64,000 nucleotides of DNA from Dendrophyllia cribrosa (GCA_024195265.1 JAJLRJ010000001.1:8664357-8728356), one strand, 5' to 3'; shown: positions 1-31,415, numbered from the stretch's first letter. Translations and numbers: made by a program. Notes: generated from the sequence alone by a model not told the origin.

Positions 1-36
1 ATTTTATTTCTTTGTTTTCTCCACATTTAATGATCA

Positions 37-194
37 GTTTGAGAAGCTATATCAAACACTCGAAAGAATGTTTCATCAGATATCCAAACACCTCGAAGTG
101 GGTTAAAAAAAAACATGGCTGTGCCTCGTTTTTAACCCATTTCTTATTGTTTGGGTATCCTGATGAAACACTTGTCCTCGTGTTTGATATATTA
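37..194. repeat. Foldback repeat, copy 1 of 3 (TTTGAGAAG...GTTTGATAT family)
   Basis: An inverted-repeat element of about 160 bp. The left half holds ATATCAAACACTCGAAAG then TGTTTCATCAGATATCC; the right half holds the complement (GGGTATCCTGATGAAACA ... GTGTTTGATAT). Related copies lie at 41448-41607 (opposite orientation) and 45758-45914. The three share a central GTGGGTTAAAAA / CTCGTTT segment. Because all copies keep similar reading frames, they give look-alike short translations that are not genes. No transposase is present. Confidence 0.7.
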
Positions 195-412
195 CATCAA
201 CTGTCTGAAAGCATGGGGAGGGCTTAAATAGGTAGCAGGGAAAGGCTGGGGTTGATGAGTTATTAATAAACAGCCTAATAAGTATTCTTATAAAATTTAT
301 TAATAATTCATAAGGAAAATCCAAAAGAAAAATGTAATGAAAATTTAATGAAGGTGTGTAAATCTTAATACAGGACAGCTATACTGTATCACTGATACAG
401 AATTCTAGCAGG

Positions 413-644
413 AACATACATACATACATACATACATACATACATACATACATACATACATACATACATACATACATACATACATACATACATACATACA
501 TACATACATACATACATACATACATACATACATACATACATACATACATACATACATACATACATACATACATACATACATACATACATACATACATACA
601 TACATACATACATACATACATACATACATACATACATACATACA
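413..644. repeat. (CATA)n microsatellite, about 58 units
   Basis: An uninterrupted tetranucleotide array in an intron of the sphingomyelinase gene. It is open in several frames on the minus strand (Met-Tyr-Val-Cys repeats) only because its period keeps stops out; it is not coding. Confidence 0.98.
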
Positions 645-652
645 CTGTACAT

Positions 653-809
653 GTTGTGGTTCAAATTTTTCTTTGGTTTGAAAATTTTCAAACCAGTTTG
701 ATTTTTGTTTTCCTTTGTCTTAGATTATGGTAATGAATCTGAGACAAGGGGAAAATAAAAATTAAACTGGTTTGAAAATTTTTAAACCAAAGAAAAAATT
801 GAACCACAA
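653..809. repeat. Foldback MITE, about 70 bp arms
   Basis: The left arm starts GTTGTGGTTCAAATTTTTC and the right arm ends GAAAAAATTGAACCACAAC. The arms pair over about 70 bp around a short spacer that contains ATGGTAATGAATCTGA. A second element with the same architecture and a similar spacer (GGTATGGTAAT...GCTAATGAATTTGA) lies at 45471-45610, so this is a dispersed family. No coding capacity. Confidence 0.8.
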
Positions 810-819
810 CACACACTGT

Positions 820-1188
820 CAGGGTTCAAAATAGCAGCCAGCTGCTGGCAGTTGCCGGCACTTTGACCATACTTGCTGGCGACTTTTCACCAAAGAAAGA
901 GGAAATTCATGTCATGCTTGGATCGGCTAACTGAAATCAAAGTCGCTGCAATGGTATCCTGTAACGATAATTCAGGGTTCTCTTAACACCCGGGGTGGCG
1001 TTACTAAAAAAAGCTTTAAACAGATTATAAGAAGTGGCCTACACATAAATCGCAAAAAGTGAAAAAAAAAATGTTGTTGACTGCTGAGTTTATGCGCTCA
1101 TTCATTATTGACAGCCGGGAAAAAATTAGCCTAGACAAAAAAAGGCTACAAATTCAAGCTTAAAGCTGTGATTTTATTTTGAACCCTG
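820..1188. mobile_element. CAGGG-ended MITE with 5-bp target duplication ACTGT
   Basis: The termini are CAGGGTTCAAAATA (left) and its complement TATTTTGAACCCTG (right). They are flanked by ACTGT at 815-819 and again at 1189-1193, a 5-bp target-site duplication. The internal stretch near 850-950 recurs inverted at about 19230-19330 (TTTCAGTTAGCCGATCAAAG...). CAGRG ends with a 5-bp duplication resemble the hAT5 group; this assignment is inference, since no transposase is present. Confidence 0.7.
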
Positions 1189-1693
1189 ACTGTATACAAT
1201 TATTATAAAATATTCAGTTCTGCTGCAAAATATTTTTATCTGTTGCTGTACTTTCATGTAACTTTGATAAAAATCTCTTACTCACCTACTGTAATTGTAT
1301 GCATTAACTTTGATAAACATGCCTAACTAAATAATTACAGCATCGGAGAACCAAATCGTCACAAATGTACACTGTAGTTCGCTTATTTCTGAGCTGCAGA
1401 GTACTGTTTTGTACCTTGTACTCTTAGTCATGCAATTTAGTCTACGAGACTGCAAATCAGGTTATTTTGTAATAATGATTATCATCATCATCATTGTTTG
1501 AGACAAGCATTCGTGCAATTTATTATTACATGCAGTTATGAAACAACTCATGAAAATGATTATAATTTAATTATTATTTCAAGTTATTTAAGAACTCATG
1601 GAATGTAATAATTACACTGTATTTTAATTGTTTTATTTAATTTTTGTTGTTATGGCCATATTTTACAATTAAATGGCTTATTTCTTATTTCAG

Positions 1694-21330
<19,637 letters not shown>

Positions 21331-21665
21331 TGTCACATTGACAGGAATGCAAAGAGAATTAATTCACTTGTTACTGGCTTGCCATGCCACTGCCCGTTTA
21401 TACAAATTGAGAAATTGCGTATTTTAATTATGAAAATTGCAGAGTGTTAACAATTATACATTTAATAGGTTGCTGACTGTGCTGCAAAAGGAATAATTGA
21501 ACCATTTCACTCCCAGAGTCGATTACAAAGACATGTAGTGTAGTTCTTACTTTTGAGTCTGTTGACAAACGCCTATAGTGTGAGCAGACCAGTTATATTT
21601 ATTTCTTGAAACTGAAATTTGCAGTGCCACGTGTACCTACCCTCCATAGTCTATAATAGACTATC

Positions 21666-21894
21666 TGGGGCCCGTTTCTCGAAACTCCCGGTAACTTTTC
21701 GGGCCCGAAGCCAATCATTGAAATCAAAATCTAATGAATAAAAGCGCAGGTCCTAGCGAACAAACCAAATTTTGTTTTGCTAACTGATAGTTTTATCGTA
21801 TTATCTGCAAAACTTTTGAAACCTCAATCTTCAATGAAAATAAAATAGCTTTCCGGGCCCGGTAATTACCGGGTCTTTCGAGAAACGACCCCCT
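21666..21894. mobile_element. MITE with GGGGCCCGTTTCTCGAAA ends
   Basis: The left end GGGGCCCGTTTCTCGAAACT and right end CTTTCGAGAAACGACCCCC are inverted. Inner arms also pair (CCCGGTAACTTTTCGGGCCC versus GGGCCCGGTAATTACCGGG). About 230 bp, downstream of the sphingomyelinase stop codon. No clear target duplication. Confidence 0.75.
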
Positions 21895-23940
21895 GGTCCG
21901 GCACCCTACTAAAGTATTACACTCTTTGGTTGTGTAATGTTTGGTTGGGACTGTTTCTTGTTTAAGTTTTTGCAAGGTCGAACGGCTTTTTTCTTCCTTT
22001 TTTTAGTCATGCCACGTTCTATAATGAAAAACACCCTTATTATTAATAATTCAGAATTCAAAATAAAATGTGTTATAATGAAAAGTGCCTGTTATTTGAG
22101 TGTCTGGGAAACTTACAGAAGCACTTGATTGGCAGAGAGTATAAGTTAATATCGGGTTGGTTTTGCAGTTTCTATAATTTGATAAATAAATTTCGAGTTC
22201 TTCTATTAAATCCTTAATCTTGGTGCCAGAGGCCTTTCTCGCACTCGTATCTCTCATATTGCACGCCTCGTTTGGCTCTTTATATTTTCGCCGACTGCCG
22301 ACCGCCGACGAAAGCGTGCCGCGAGAAAATTTGACATATGTTGGTACCTTGCAGCGCAATGAGCTTGTGCAATTGGTTATGCACCTATCAATGTCAAGCT
22401 TGAAAGGGGAGGGGCAGGGTATATGTGGAGCATTTGACGTTTCTGAAAATCCCAACTTAGGGCCAACTATCAGCCCAAACTAAATTTTTTAACGGCATGT
22501 ACCCTGCAGATTACCATTATCAGATTACGTCAGCATCTACCCTTCCTTAAGTCCAATAACAAAAAACGGCTCATTCTCGGTGTAAAAACCTGCCAACTCA
22601 CGAGTGACGTAAAACAAAGAAAACAAAAGGTACTGAAACAATAGAGTGCAAGACAACAAAGGTAGAAAACAAAGGAAAAAGTCACAGGTTTTTACACCGA
22701 GGTAAACCCCAGAAAATACTCGTGAAAGCCAAACAATTTATTAACGAGGGGTGTCGGGTGTAATATGATATACCTAAGTTATTAAACTAAAAAGGATATG
22801 ATTTTGGACAAATTTTTGGGATTCCGTAATCGACCTGGGTAATTTCTCGTGTGTTTCCGTTACTCTTCGGTACAACTTCGTAATTCCCCAGAGACCAGCT
22901 TCGTAGTAAGATCGGGTTATGTCGTAGGCAGTTTGCGACACGTAGCTTATTTTTAGCTTTACGTGATATTTTCAGCTTCACATAACAGTTGCTTATACCT
23001 GTACTAGTTTGTTGAAATATGAGGTGGTGTGCTAGTCTTCTTAGGTGCCTTTGAAGGGAAAGGAAGGGTTTTTGTGCGATGCGGTTTTTGCGCCATGCGA
23101 AAATATTGTGAGATGGTTCGTTGGTAGAATGTTTCAAAATCATTGGATAAAGTCATTATGTTGTACGCCACCGATATTTCTAGTTTTAGCTTGACGTAAT
23201 AGTTGCTTTGTATACAAGGTTTGAAAGTATATAAGTTTTGGTCATTTTCGACTCGATTTAGGTGCCAATCAAGCTATCATTGCGTTGAATTTTTAATAGT
23301 ATTATGAAACAACGATTCATTCAAATTAACGAGCACCCAAAAAGCTCAGAATTTTTAAAGCTTTGGCTCAACGGTAATCCAACAAAATCTATGGTGCATT
23401 GGAAACGTGCGAAAACAACAGAGCGTCCAAGAACAACCACATGAATATTTTGTCGCAAAATTGAAGAATGTTTCAGGCTTACAGCAGCTGGCGCTTCATA
23501 TTTGGGAAATGATTCAAAAACTGAGCCAACAGTGTTGAGTTATGCAAACCAAGTGCTTGGCGTAGCAGAAGTAACCGAGCGAACAAACTTATCATGAGAC
23601 TCAACCCAACCGCATAGCTTGTTTCAATTGCCATCTTATCCTGACATAAAAGAGGTGAAAAAATAAGAAAGAAAAAGTATGTTAACAACGTTTTAACATA
23701 GCTTTAAAATACGTTGAAACAATTTTTGTGGGGGGACATGCTCCGGACCCCTATAAATAGGTTCGCCTTTGGCGTACAGACACTCGGTGTACATGCAGTC
23801 AGAACCATAAAAAAAAATACAATCAGAAAATGCCTAGGAACGCTCCTTATTTGCATGTGAAAAGATTCCCCCGCCTGAGCCTTGTCTACAAGCAAGAGAA
23901 ATTCAAAATGTTCGTTACAAAAATGAAGCTTACATCATTT
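21895..23940. other. Intergenic region, no gene recognised
   Basis: Open frames exist on both strands around 22050-22480 (up to 134 codons) with no recognised family. The minus-strand frame has a low-complexity Lys/Glu-rich middle. A foldback (CTCGGTGTAAAAACCTG / complement) lies at 22576-22701. A promoter or 5' exon of the BAF-like copy could lie near 23840-23930, because this stretch resembles 39318-39400 upstream of the second intact BAF copy (GAAAAGA.T.CCCGC.TGA.CC). Confidence 0.5.
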
Positions 23941-23946
23941 CTTCTT

Positions 23947-24212
23947 TTAGAGCATGACTTCCCTGAAGCATTTCAGTTTTGTCAACGAGCCCATTAGCAA
24001 CAAAACTGTCATGCAGTTGCAAGGAATCGGTCCAGCTTTGGGAGCAAGACAAGCAAGAACAGAATTTGCTCGGCGAGCAATGTGGTGGGACGATACCCTA
24101 TTTCAATAATGACGAGCAACAGTTTAGGGCATGATTAAAGCAACAATATGGCGCCAATCGGAAGCAGACATGGGACTGTTATCACGTCGTGAACCAATTT
24201 TGTTATCACATG
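23947..24212 (+). pseudogene. Barrier-to-autointegration factor (BAF) pseudogene
   Basis: It starts at an ATG preceded by CTTCTTTTAG, the same 3' splice site context as in the two intact copies. It reads KHFSFVNEPISNK and QGIGPA, equivalent to the BAF N-terminus and helix-hairpin-helix. After about 35 codons the frame is lost by several small indels and ends at TAATGA. Degraded BAF sequence can still be followed at nucleotide level to about 24212 (CAATATGGCGCCAAT, ATCACGTCGTGAACCAATT). A 3' UTR echo ATTAGTTCTGAAA occurs at about 24275. It is the first and decayed member of a three-copy tandem series. Confidence 0.8.
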
Positions 24213-24279
24213 TAATAACTGTCACATTAATAAAAGTTTCAACATGTGTTTTACTTGTTCTAAACAATAAGTTTATTAG

Positions 24280-25300
24280 TTCTGAAAGTCTGTCAGAAAA
24301 AAAAAAATAATTACTTGATAAGAGACCTCATAAAAATGTAATTATCTCGTTGAAACGACTTCCGAAGGAAGCAATCCGTTTCATGATTGTATAGACCACA
24401 AAAATAACACGGCCAAATACAGGCATAGTTCCTACATGTCCGGTTGTGCCAGTTGTCCATGGCACAACTGAGCGCAAAGAAAAATGGTTATGTTCCACAT
24501 GATCTTATTCCTCTGATCGGTATTGGCCCACTTTTTGATTGCCAATTTAAAAAAAAAAACTAGTCAAACGTGAAATACAAATTAGTGTATTGGCAGCGAA
24601 ACATTTCCTAGAAATGCATTTTCTAGGAAAACGAGGAAGCAGAATTATTTTGAGACCATAATTTGCACTCGGGGTGGGATTCAAGGGGGCTATACGTAAC
24701 AAAAACACATCGTAACTAATCCATTTGGACAAAGGGAATGTAAAAAAAATCGGTTAGCTACCAACAAGTCGACATCATTTATATACGTTTTTATGTTTCA
24801 GTACCCTATCCCTTGTGTAAGAATATGAAAAAATGCGACTAAAGGCTCTTGTAATAGTGATCCCCACCATCCCCCCTTGGGTCAGAACCTGGAAGTTTGA
24901 AAACTTTTGAATTGCCTATCAGTATTCTGTTCGTAAGTTTCAGTGTTGGCTACTCCTAGTAATCTTGTCTTTTCCTTCTAAGGTGTCAGATTTTGTGCTT
25001 CCGAGATGGTTTGCCCCAAAATACAACTGGTTTGGTGAGTAGATTCCTGGTGATATGCAGGATATGCAAGTGTTATTTATTTTGAGCCATTTTAAAATGA
25101 ATTCACACAAATTTCACGGCGTTGATCAGTGCCTGCCGAATGACGTTGTTTGTCACTGAAGGAAATAACATGGTTAATCCAATTGAAAAGGATTGTGCGA
25201 AGTACTGTGGACATGATTACAGAACCGTGTATGTGTTTGATGACTTTAAGTTTCTGGAAACCTTTCTGCTTAGCATATGACTGCAATTTCTGGAACGGTC
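24280..25300. other. Intergenic region, one possible small exon
   Basis: Nothing coding is recognised. GTGTCAGATTTTGTGCTTCC through CTGGTTTG (about 24984-25034) is bordered by a pyrimidine tract plus AAG and by GTGAGT, so it could be a spliced exon. This is weak. Confidence 0.3.
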
Positions 25301-25990
25301 TCGTAAAACGCTCATAACTCTGTGCTGGTGTTAGCTTCACTGGAGTGATGTAGCTTTTCACTGTGAAGCTTTACGTTCTATGTCGATGCGTGCAGCACAA
25401 TTCATCGGCTACAGACAGTCCAAACGTTACATTACCTGGATCAACTCTGCTACACCTTTCCACACAGGGTCCAAGAAGCGAAGTCCTTCGAGCAAACGCC
25501 ACGAATGCTTTGTCATAGTCCCTTCATCATGGACCTAAACTCATTGCCTTACGTTTTGTTTAAATAATTTTGTCATTCAGTTTTACACCAATGTTGTCGG
25601 TTTCGAACGATATACGATCACTTCAGTAATAGAGCATATGCCTTTAGGCCGAGTTAAAACTATAAGAGACAGGTGAACAACTCACTGGATTTCTAAATAG
25701 TTTTATGTTTTTTAATCACCTGGAGTCAACATGTGTTGAACGTTTTTGAACGAAAATAGAGACAATTCGGCGAGCGATTTTAATATCACTATACACAATT
25801 CTGCAACGGTTTATACGGCACTGATGGCGGGGATTTTGTTCAACAAGTTCAAGTCAATCGTTTTTTACTTATTTGTTTATTACTCATTCAACAAGTTGCA
25901 ACATCGTTGAACATTTATTTTTTGCTTAGAGCAAGGTGTGTTACAGCGATTTTCGCATGACCTTGAAATGGTACGCGCGAACGATTGAAC
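25300..25990. repeat. Paralogous segment, copy 1 of 3
   Basis: Contains GTGTTAGCTTCACTGGAG, GATGTAGCTTTTCACT, GGGTCCAAGAAGCGAAGTCC, TTCGAGCAAACGCCACGAAT and later CTCATTCAACAAGTTGCAAC. The same order recurs at 28370-28890. A shorter version recurs at 36030-36170 (GTCCAAGAAGCGAAGTATTT). A linked motif GAGACAGGTGAACAACTCAC (about 25667) recurs at about 35227. These look like flanks carried along by the BAF tandem duplications, or a dispersed repeat. Confidence 0.65.
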
Positions 25991-26004
25991 GAACCTAGAC
26001 GCTA

Positions 26005-27465
26005 AGAAGAATGACTCTGTTCACCAGTATTCCGCTTCAACTGGCTCTAGATTGTACTGAGACAGCCATCAAGAATTCTACCTGCAAACTAACACTACCG
26101 ACTGACGACATCATGGACTTACTGAATCTTCGTCTTACTTCGACATATTTTCAGTACAACGGCAAACACTCACAAACAGCTACACGGAACAGCTATGGGC
26201 TCACCGGTCTCAGTTGTTGTTGCTGAAATTGCCATGCAGAACATCGAGGAATAAGTCCTTGCTACATGCAAACAAACAGTACCACTTTGGTTACGCTACG
26301 TGGACGACGCCTTTACTGCTGTACACAAAGACGAGATTGACGCCTTTCACGAACTGACACCTCAACAGGCAAAACACTGACATATACAGCTTACTAGAGA
26401 GGTTGAAGTTCTAGACTGTCTATTTAGCCGAAACGACAACAAACTACAAACTACTATCTACAGGAAACCGACTCATACCGACAGATTACTAGACCAGTCT
26501 TCGTACAACCCCACATCTCACAAAGCGACGACCATACTAACTTTGATAAGACGAGCGCAACTAGTTTGCGACTCACATGACAGCTTAATGGACGAAACCA
26601 AGCACCTTGACAACGTTTTCAGTACAGAGCAACTACAACCCAGACTTTGTTAAACGCAACGTTTACAAAAACAACGAACCTAACACAACTAACGCAAAAC
26701 CTGTCACCACAGCGACAATACCCTACATTAAGGGCACTTCTGAGACTATTGCACGGATCTTACAACCTTACAACATCCGTGTCGCTCACAAACCGATTAC
26801 TACTTTACGACAACTTCTCAAGAACGTTAAAGGTGACAAAGACGAACCTAACGACAGACAAGGAGCAGTATACAAGATCAAATGCTGCGACTGCCAGGCC
26901 TCTTACATCGGTGAGACTGGCAGAAATTTGAAAATACGACTGACCGAACACAAACGGGCGACAAAAAATGGTGATGTCAACAATCACATTGCTAAACACC
27001 TTTACACACGAATCACAGAATTGACTGGGACTCTGACAAATGCGTTACTTACAGTACGGACTACTACAAACGACTTACTCTAGAAAGTTGGTTTACTATC
27101 TTACAACAGACATCACTGAACCGATGCCAACAGCTACCTGCGGATACCACGCAGCTCTTCAGAACCTCTAATTTCATTGGACCTGGGTATCACGCAGCTC
27201 TATTGTTTTCAGGGCTAGGACCCATTGTTTTGTTGTTTGTTCTATTGTTTTCTCAACTGCTCAGAGAAGATCTTGTAATAGCTGCCTACCGCCCGGGGGT
27301 ACCGGCGGCCTACAAACAACTTGTCAACAGAACATACAAACAATAGACTGAACTCACCGACAAATTTCACTAACAATACATGGATCGAAATGCACCAATC
27401 ACTGACTCTACAGCCAATAACATCATGGCTAAAATGACCAATGACAAGATCACAATTCACATGAC
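26005..27465 (+). pseudogene. Penelope-like retroelement, broken RT + GIY-YIG gene
   Basis: Fragments in changing frames spell a Penelope-type protein. An RT segment has SLFTSIPLQLALDCTE-like sequence (26011 on) and the catalytic YVDD at 26297-26308. A connector follows with YRKPTHTDRLLDQSSYNPTSH. From 26607 a 158-codon frame carries VYKIKC.DCQASYIGETGR, the GIY-YIG endonuclease core with TEHK downstream. Near 27380 comes a C-terminal remnant (ITDSTANNIMAKMTND). At least three frameshifts or stops separate the pieces, so it is dead. Penelope elements prime with an exposed 3' end made by the endonuclease; this copy lacks the N-terminal third. Confidence 0.85.
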
Positions 27466-27470
27466 TCTGT

Positions 27471-27961
27471 TTCCGGTCATTTTTAACTTTCGTGAAAAGA
27501 AGTTTCTTTGCTTTTTCGAGCTTTTACAGCGTTCCGGCACTGTTTCTCTGTCATCTGCAGAAATTTGGGCTTCGTACGTTAAAACCGGACTGAGCCGCAA
27601 AGACTTCCGTTGCGGTGTGAAATCTAATACGTTTCTTTGTAAACATTTCGATCCAGACTGGTTGGCGTTCGATTTCTCCGTTAGTTCTGCGTTTAAAAAG
27701 TTTTTCGAGCTGTCGATATTAAAAACCATTGAAACACACAATCTGGGCGTAAAAAATTTATTTGATAGACTCTTTCTACGAGTGCTCAAACCAAAAAGCA
27801 CGGCAGCTATCGAGCTTGGCGAAATTTCGATCCGGCCTCGCTTTCGCGATTCCAGCGCAGCGTATAAATACGCTGGATTGAATTTTCTCTTCACTTGGAG
27901 CCGTTTAATATCCACTGTCAAGACCAGGGTTTGTCCTCTGTATGTACATTTTGGCGCCTAA
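27471..27961. other. Unrecognised dual-strand open region after the Penelope remnant
   Basis: Open on both strands: a + frame entering from the Penelope tail through 27961, and a - frame of 154 codons (27457-27921). The minus reading is Lys/Arg/Ser-rich (LFGLSTRRKSLSNKFF), and I do not recognise either. The last 80 bases belong to the direct duplication described separately. Whether either strand is expressed cannot be told. Confidence 0.3.
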
Positions 27962-28253
27962 AATGACAAACGTTTTCTCTGCAGCTTCAATTCAGAATCT
28001 TTTCGTTTCGTGGATATTTTTAACGCGATAATTTATCTTTCTTTTCTAGACGAGATTTCTTTTGAAGCTGGGTTGAATTTTCTCTTCACTTGGAGCCGTT
28101 TAATATCCACTGTCAAGACCAGGGTTTGTCCTCTGTATGTACATTTTTGACGCCTAAAATGACAAACGTTTTCTCTGCAGCTTCAATTCAGAATCTTTTC
28201 GTTTCGTGGATATTTTTAACGCGATAATTTATCTTTCTTTTCTAGACGAGACT
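27878..28253. repeat. Tandem direct duplication, two units of about 190 bp
   Basis: TTGAATTTTCTCTTCACTTG through GACAAACGTTTTCTCTGCAG to TTTCTTTTCTAGACGAGA occurs twice. Copies start at about 27878 and 28072 and are nearly identical, one insertion apart. Both contain a splice-acceptor-like TTTCTTTTCTAG. Confidence 0.85.
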
Positions 28254-28369
28254 CCGGACAGCTTCAATTCAGGTGAGTGCTTTTTCCGTTAACTTCCGAA
28301 CTGTTTCGTTCGAAACAAATCTGTTTTCCGTCTTGGAGTCTTCAATTCAACGGAGACAAGTCCGGTGTA

Positions 28370-28890
28370 ACTGCTCATAACTGTACTAGTGTTAGCTTCA
28401 CTGGAGCGATGTAGCTTTTCACTACGAAGCTTACGTTCTATGTCGATCAATGCGGCAGCACAGTTCATCGGTAGTCAATCCAAACGCTACTTTACGGATC
28501 AGCTTTATTTATACCTTTCCACACAGGGTCCATGAAGCGAAGTCCTTCGAACAAACGCCATGAATACTTTGTCATAAAGTCCCTTGTGCTAGTACCTACG
28601 TAGTTCTGCAAACATCAGAATCGATCGCCTTTGATACACAGTTCAAAAGATGTTGCGACTGTTGTTCAACAAATGTAGTTGAACAGTGGATCATGCCATG
28701 TTGAATGTTGAAATAGGCCATTCGACATGTTGAACGATCTTAGTCAATCGTTTTATTACCGCATTTGTTTGTAACTCATTCAACAAGTTGCAACAATAAT
28801 ATCGTTAAACATTTGTTGCTCAGAGCGATTTTCGCATGACTTTGAAATTGTACGCGTGAACAGAGCCAAAGCAACAAACGAACAAGGAAG
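28370..28890. repeat. Paralogous segment, copy 2 of 3
   Basis: Same order of landmarks as at 25300: GTGTTAGCTTCACTGGAGCG, TTTCCACACAGGGTCC, GAAGCGAAGTCCTTCG, CTCATTCAACAAGTTGCAAC, GCGATTTTCGCATGAC. In copy 1 the Penelope element sits immediately after this segment; here the region continues into the BAF upstream area. Confidence 0.7.
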
Positions 28891-29215
28891 AAAGGCAGAA
28901 TGCAATTTGATTTGTTTAGCGAACGGAGCTTCAAACGCGCGTGGGTTTTGGTCGGTTTAGCGAACATAGGAAGCAATCACTACTGTATCACTGTTTTTTA
29001 ATGAAGATAATTTCTTGAAAAGCAACACATCGGGAGAAAACGACCATCTTTTCCAAAAATCCAAGTGGCAAATTTGAAATCACACACCCTCGTAGAACGA
29101 TCTGTTGTCCGAGAACTTTCTAGAAACCATTGTCTCTGCGTCACTTACTTTCCAGCATTCTGATAGGTCAATCGCTCAAGCCTCTTTCCATATTAGGGAT
29201 ATTTTAAGCGGGAAA

Positions 29216-29321
29216 ATGAGCAAAGTTTGTTTTGATCCTTTCAACAACTGGGCGGATGAAACAAGTCGCAAACGCTCTCCGAACCGTTTTTCAAAGTCAT
29301 ACGAAAATCTCTCTAATAAGG
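29216..29321 (+). other. Candidate 5' exon upstream of the intact BAF-like gene
   Basis: An ATG-initiated frame (MSKVCFDPFNNWADETSRK ...) runs to a strong donor (AAGG|GTAAGTAAAT). It is preceded by a compact AT-rich, TATTAGGGATATTTTAAG-containing stretch. Spliced to the next candidate exon (31416) it would stop after six more codons, giving a peptide of about 41 residues. It may be a leader exon of the BAF-like transcript at 31855, with this as an upstream ORF. Unrecognised otherwise; transcript evidence is needed to know if it is used. Confidence 0.35.
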
Positions 29322-29371
29322 GTAAGTAAATGAATTGATCGAAGTTTAAATGATCGTACCTTATCGAGACA

Positions 29372-30404
29372 ACGCCAGTTCGATCGAAGAAATACAAGCT
29401 TTTCGGTCTCAATGACAAACGTGTGTGGGTCATTGGAGCGACAATACTTCTATGTTTGGGAGAAGGGTCACCGAGATTTTAAGCGCCATTCCGGATTTCA
29501 TTTTATTTGTAGATATAACACTTTTTTAGGCACAAACCTGCTTTGGATATAAAATTACTAGTACAATTTTCGCCGTTAAGTAACGGCTAAGACTCGGACA
29601 GTATATAATAAGCGGTGAGGGTAAAAGACGGAATGAGTTTGTGGAATGGCATAATTCAGAATATAATTTTGGCGGAATGACTTTAAGAATGAATTAACTA
29701 AAAAGCGCGCCCTTTTTCATAAACTATCTATGTAGCACAAAATGGTCTAAATGTTAAGCTTTTCCATGCAGCAGAATGCGAAAACTACAAACAATACTCG
29801 CTGATTTTTTACACCAATTCGATCGAAGAAATACATTAGCTTTTCGGTCTCAAACGTGTTTGGGTCCGCTTGGAGCGGCAATACTGTAAAACAATCAATA
29901 ACCGTTTCACGGAAAATACTATCTCGTGGGAATAGTTTTACGTTTTATGTTTCAGCTAGTTGCATCACTAGTTTATGATGGCCGGGTTCCGATGTGACTT
30001 AGGACCGGTCATTATTTAGTGCTGAAGATCCAGCTGGCTTCTATGTTTGGGAGAAGGGTCACCGAGATTTTAAGCGCCATTTCGGATTTCATTTTATTTG
30101 TAGATATAAGCTAACACTTTTTTAGCCACAAACCTGCTTTGGATATAATACTAATATACAATTTTCGCCGTTAAGTCACGGCTAAAACTCGGATAAGTAT
30201 ATAATAAGCGGTGAGAGTAAACGACAGAATGAGTTTGCGGAATGGCATAATTATTCGGAATATAATTTTGGCGGAATGACTTTCAGAATGAATTAACTGA
30301 AAAGAGCGCCCTTTTTTCATAAGCTATCTATGTGGCACAAAATGGTCTAAATGTTAAGCTTTTCCATGCAGCAGAATGCGAAAACTACAAACAATACTCA
30401 CTAT
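29372..30404. repeat. Local tandem duplication, two units of about 0.45-0.6 kb
   Basis: CGATCGAAGAAATACA.GCTT starts each unit (29372, 29816). CTATGTTTGGGAGAAGGGTC to GCGAAAACTACAAACAATAC is shared by 29432-29800 and 30037-30400 at roughly 95% identity by eye. The second unit has about 150 bp of extra sequence near 29887-30036. Non-coding as far as visible. Confidence 0.85.
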
Positions 30405-30873
30405 TTTTTCCACTGTCACTTTTTCTAACCTGCGAAAGACCGAGTGGTAACCAGCCCTTAATTGTTTTCTTCAAATTTTTATACGCAGACTGTTCCTCTC
30501 TTGTGTAGTCAGTTCAGTTCTCCCATTTTTGTCACTATTTTCTCTCTCCCTTTCTCGTTCACTAAAAACTCGCGACAGCTTAGCCATAACTTTGGAAATA
30601 TAGCTTATCATTACGGCAGATATATTTGTTGGGAGTTAGTATTTTCGTTTGTTTTTCGTCCACATGATAAACAGTGTTGTTTGATATTATTATTTACACG
30701 TTTTTCGATCAGGGCCGAGTTGTTCAAAGCCCGATTAGCACCAATCTTGGGTTAACTGTCAACAGAACATATGGTAATAGGACTCACTGAGTGAAGTCCA
30801 ATTCGGTCTGAAATCAATAGGGTTAGTTTTTAGAGAAACTGTGGTGCTGCGTCGGTGGGGGGATGAAACTCGA

Positions 30874-31111
30874 GAATTTAGTTTTATCGACTGAGTCGAT
30901 AAGGTAAATTGACCACCGTAAAAAGATTCAAATAGCTGACGTTTCGAGCGCTAGCCCTTCGTCGGAGCGAATCAAGGAATTGTGGGTAGTGTGTGGTTTT
31001 ATATAGCAAGCGGTGGAGCTACGTTATTGGTGGAAATTTGGTGACGTGAAAAACAAATGTAAATTAGTTGAATGAAAAGCGTTCGTTGATTCCGTGGGGT
31101 TTAAAATCATA
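30874..31111 (-). mobile_element. 5'-truncated Penelope-like copy (3' end only)
   Basis: It matches 33492-33722 closely and stops at AAAGCGTTCGTTGATTCCGT GGGGTTT, which in the longer copy lies just inside the end of the coding region. So it is a 3'-terminal fragment in the same orientation, with the RT and endonuclease lost. It carries a complete hammerhead-like motif. Confidence 0.8.
30925..30973 (-). ncRNA. Hammerhead-ribozyme-like motif in Penelope 3' end (copy A)
   Basis: Minus strand, 5' to 3': stem I strand GAUUC-GCU, core CCGACGA, stem II GGGC-UAGC-GCUC, then GAAAC, cleavage triplet GUC, and the return strand AGC ... GAAUC, which pairs with stem I around a UAUUU internal loop. Stem III is only two pairs (AC/GU), as in the minimal type I hammerheads described in Penelope-like elements. 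The core should be CUGANGA, so U4 is C here, and one A is bulged before stem II. Activity is therefore uncertain; a dimer could be the active form. Confidence 0.6.
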
Positions 31112-31415
31112 CGACCGCGTACTATTATCAGTTAGTCATAACCTGTTACAATTAACCGAGAACAAATTAACATGAACAAAGAAATTCAAGAGAATTGAAG
31201 AAAGGGATTTTATCAATTGAAAGCGTTAATACAATTTTATCACTGCAAAACTGTCACTGTTCGATAACAACTTTGCTGTTGCTGTTTGGAAACCCGATGA
31301 AACACTCACACTCGTTTATGAAATATATACGTTTTGACAACCTGAATAGGATTCAATGAAAATAGAAAAAAAATCAAAGTTTTATAATTAACGCAAAATT
31401 TTTTTATTTTTTCAG

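Noticed and set aside
379..691. Long minus-strand frames of Met-Tyr-Val-Cys repeats
   Set aside because: They are translations of a (CATA)n microsatellite with no codon structure, start context or homologue.
22051..22483. Possible novel gene from overlapping open frames
   Set aside because: No recognised domain, no convincing splice partners and opposing frames equally open; noted only as intergenic.
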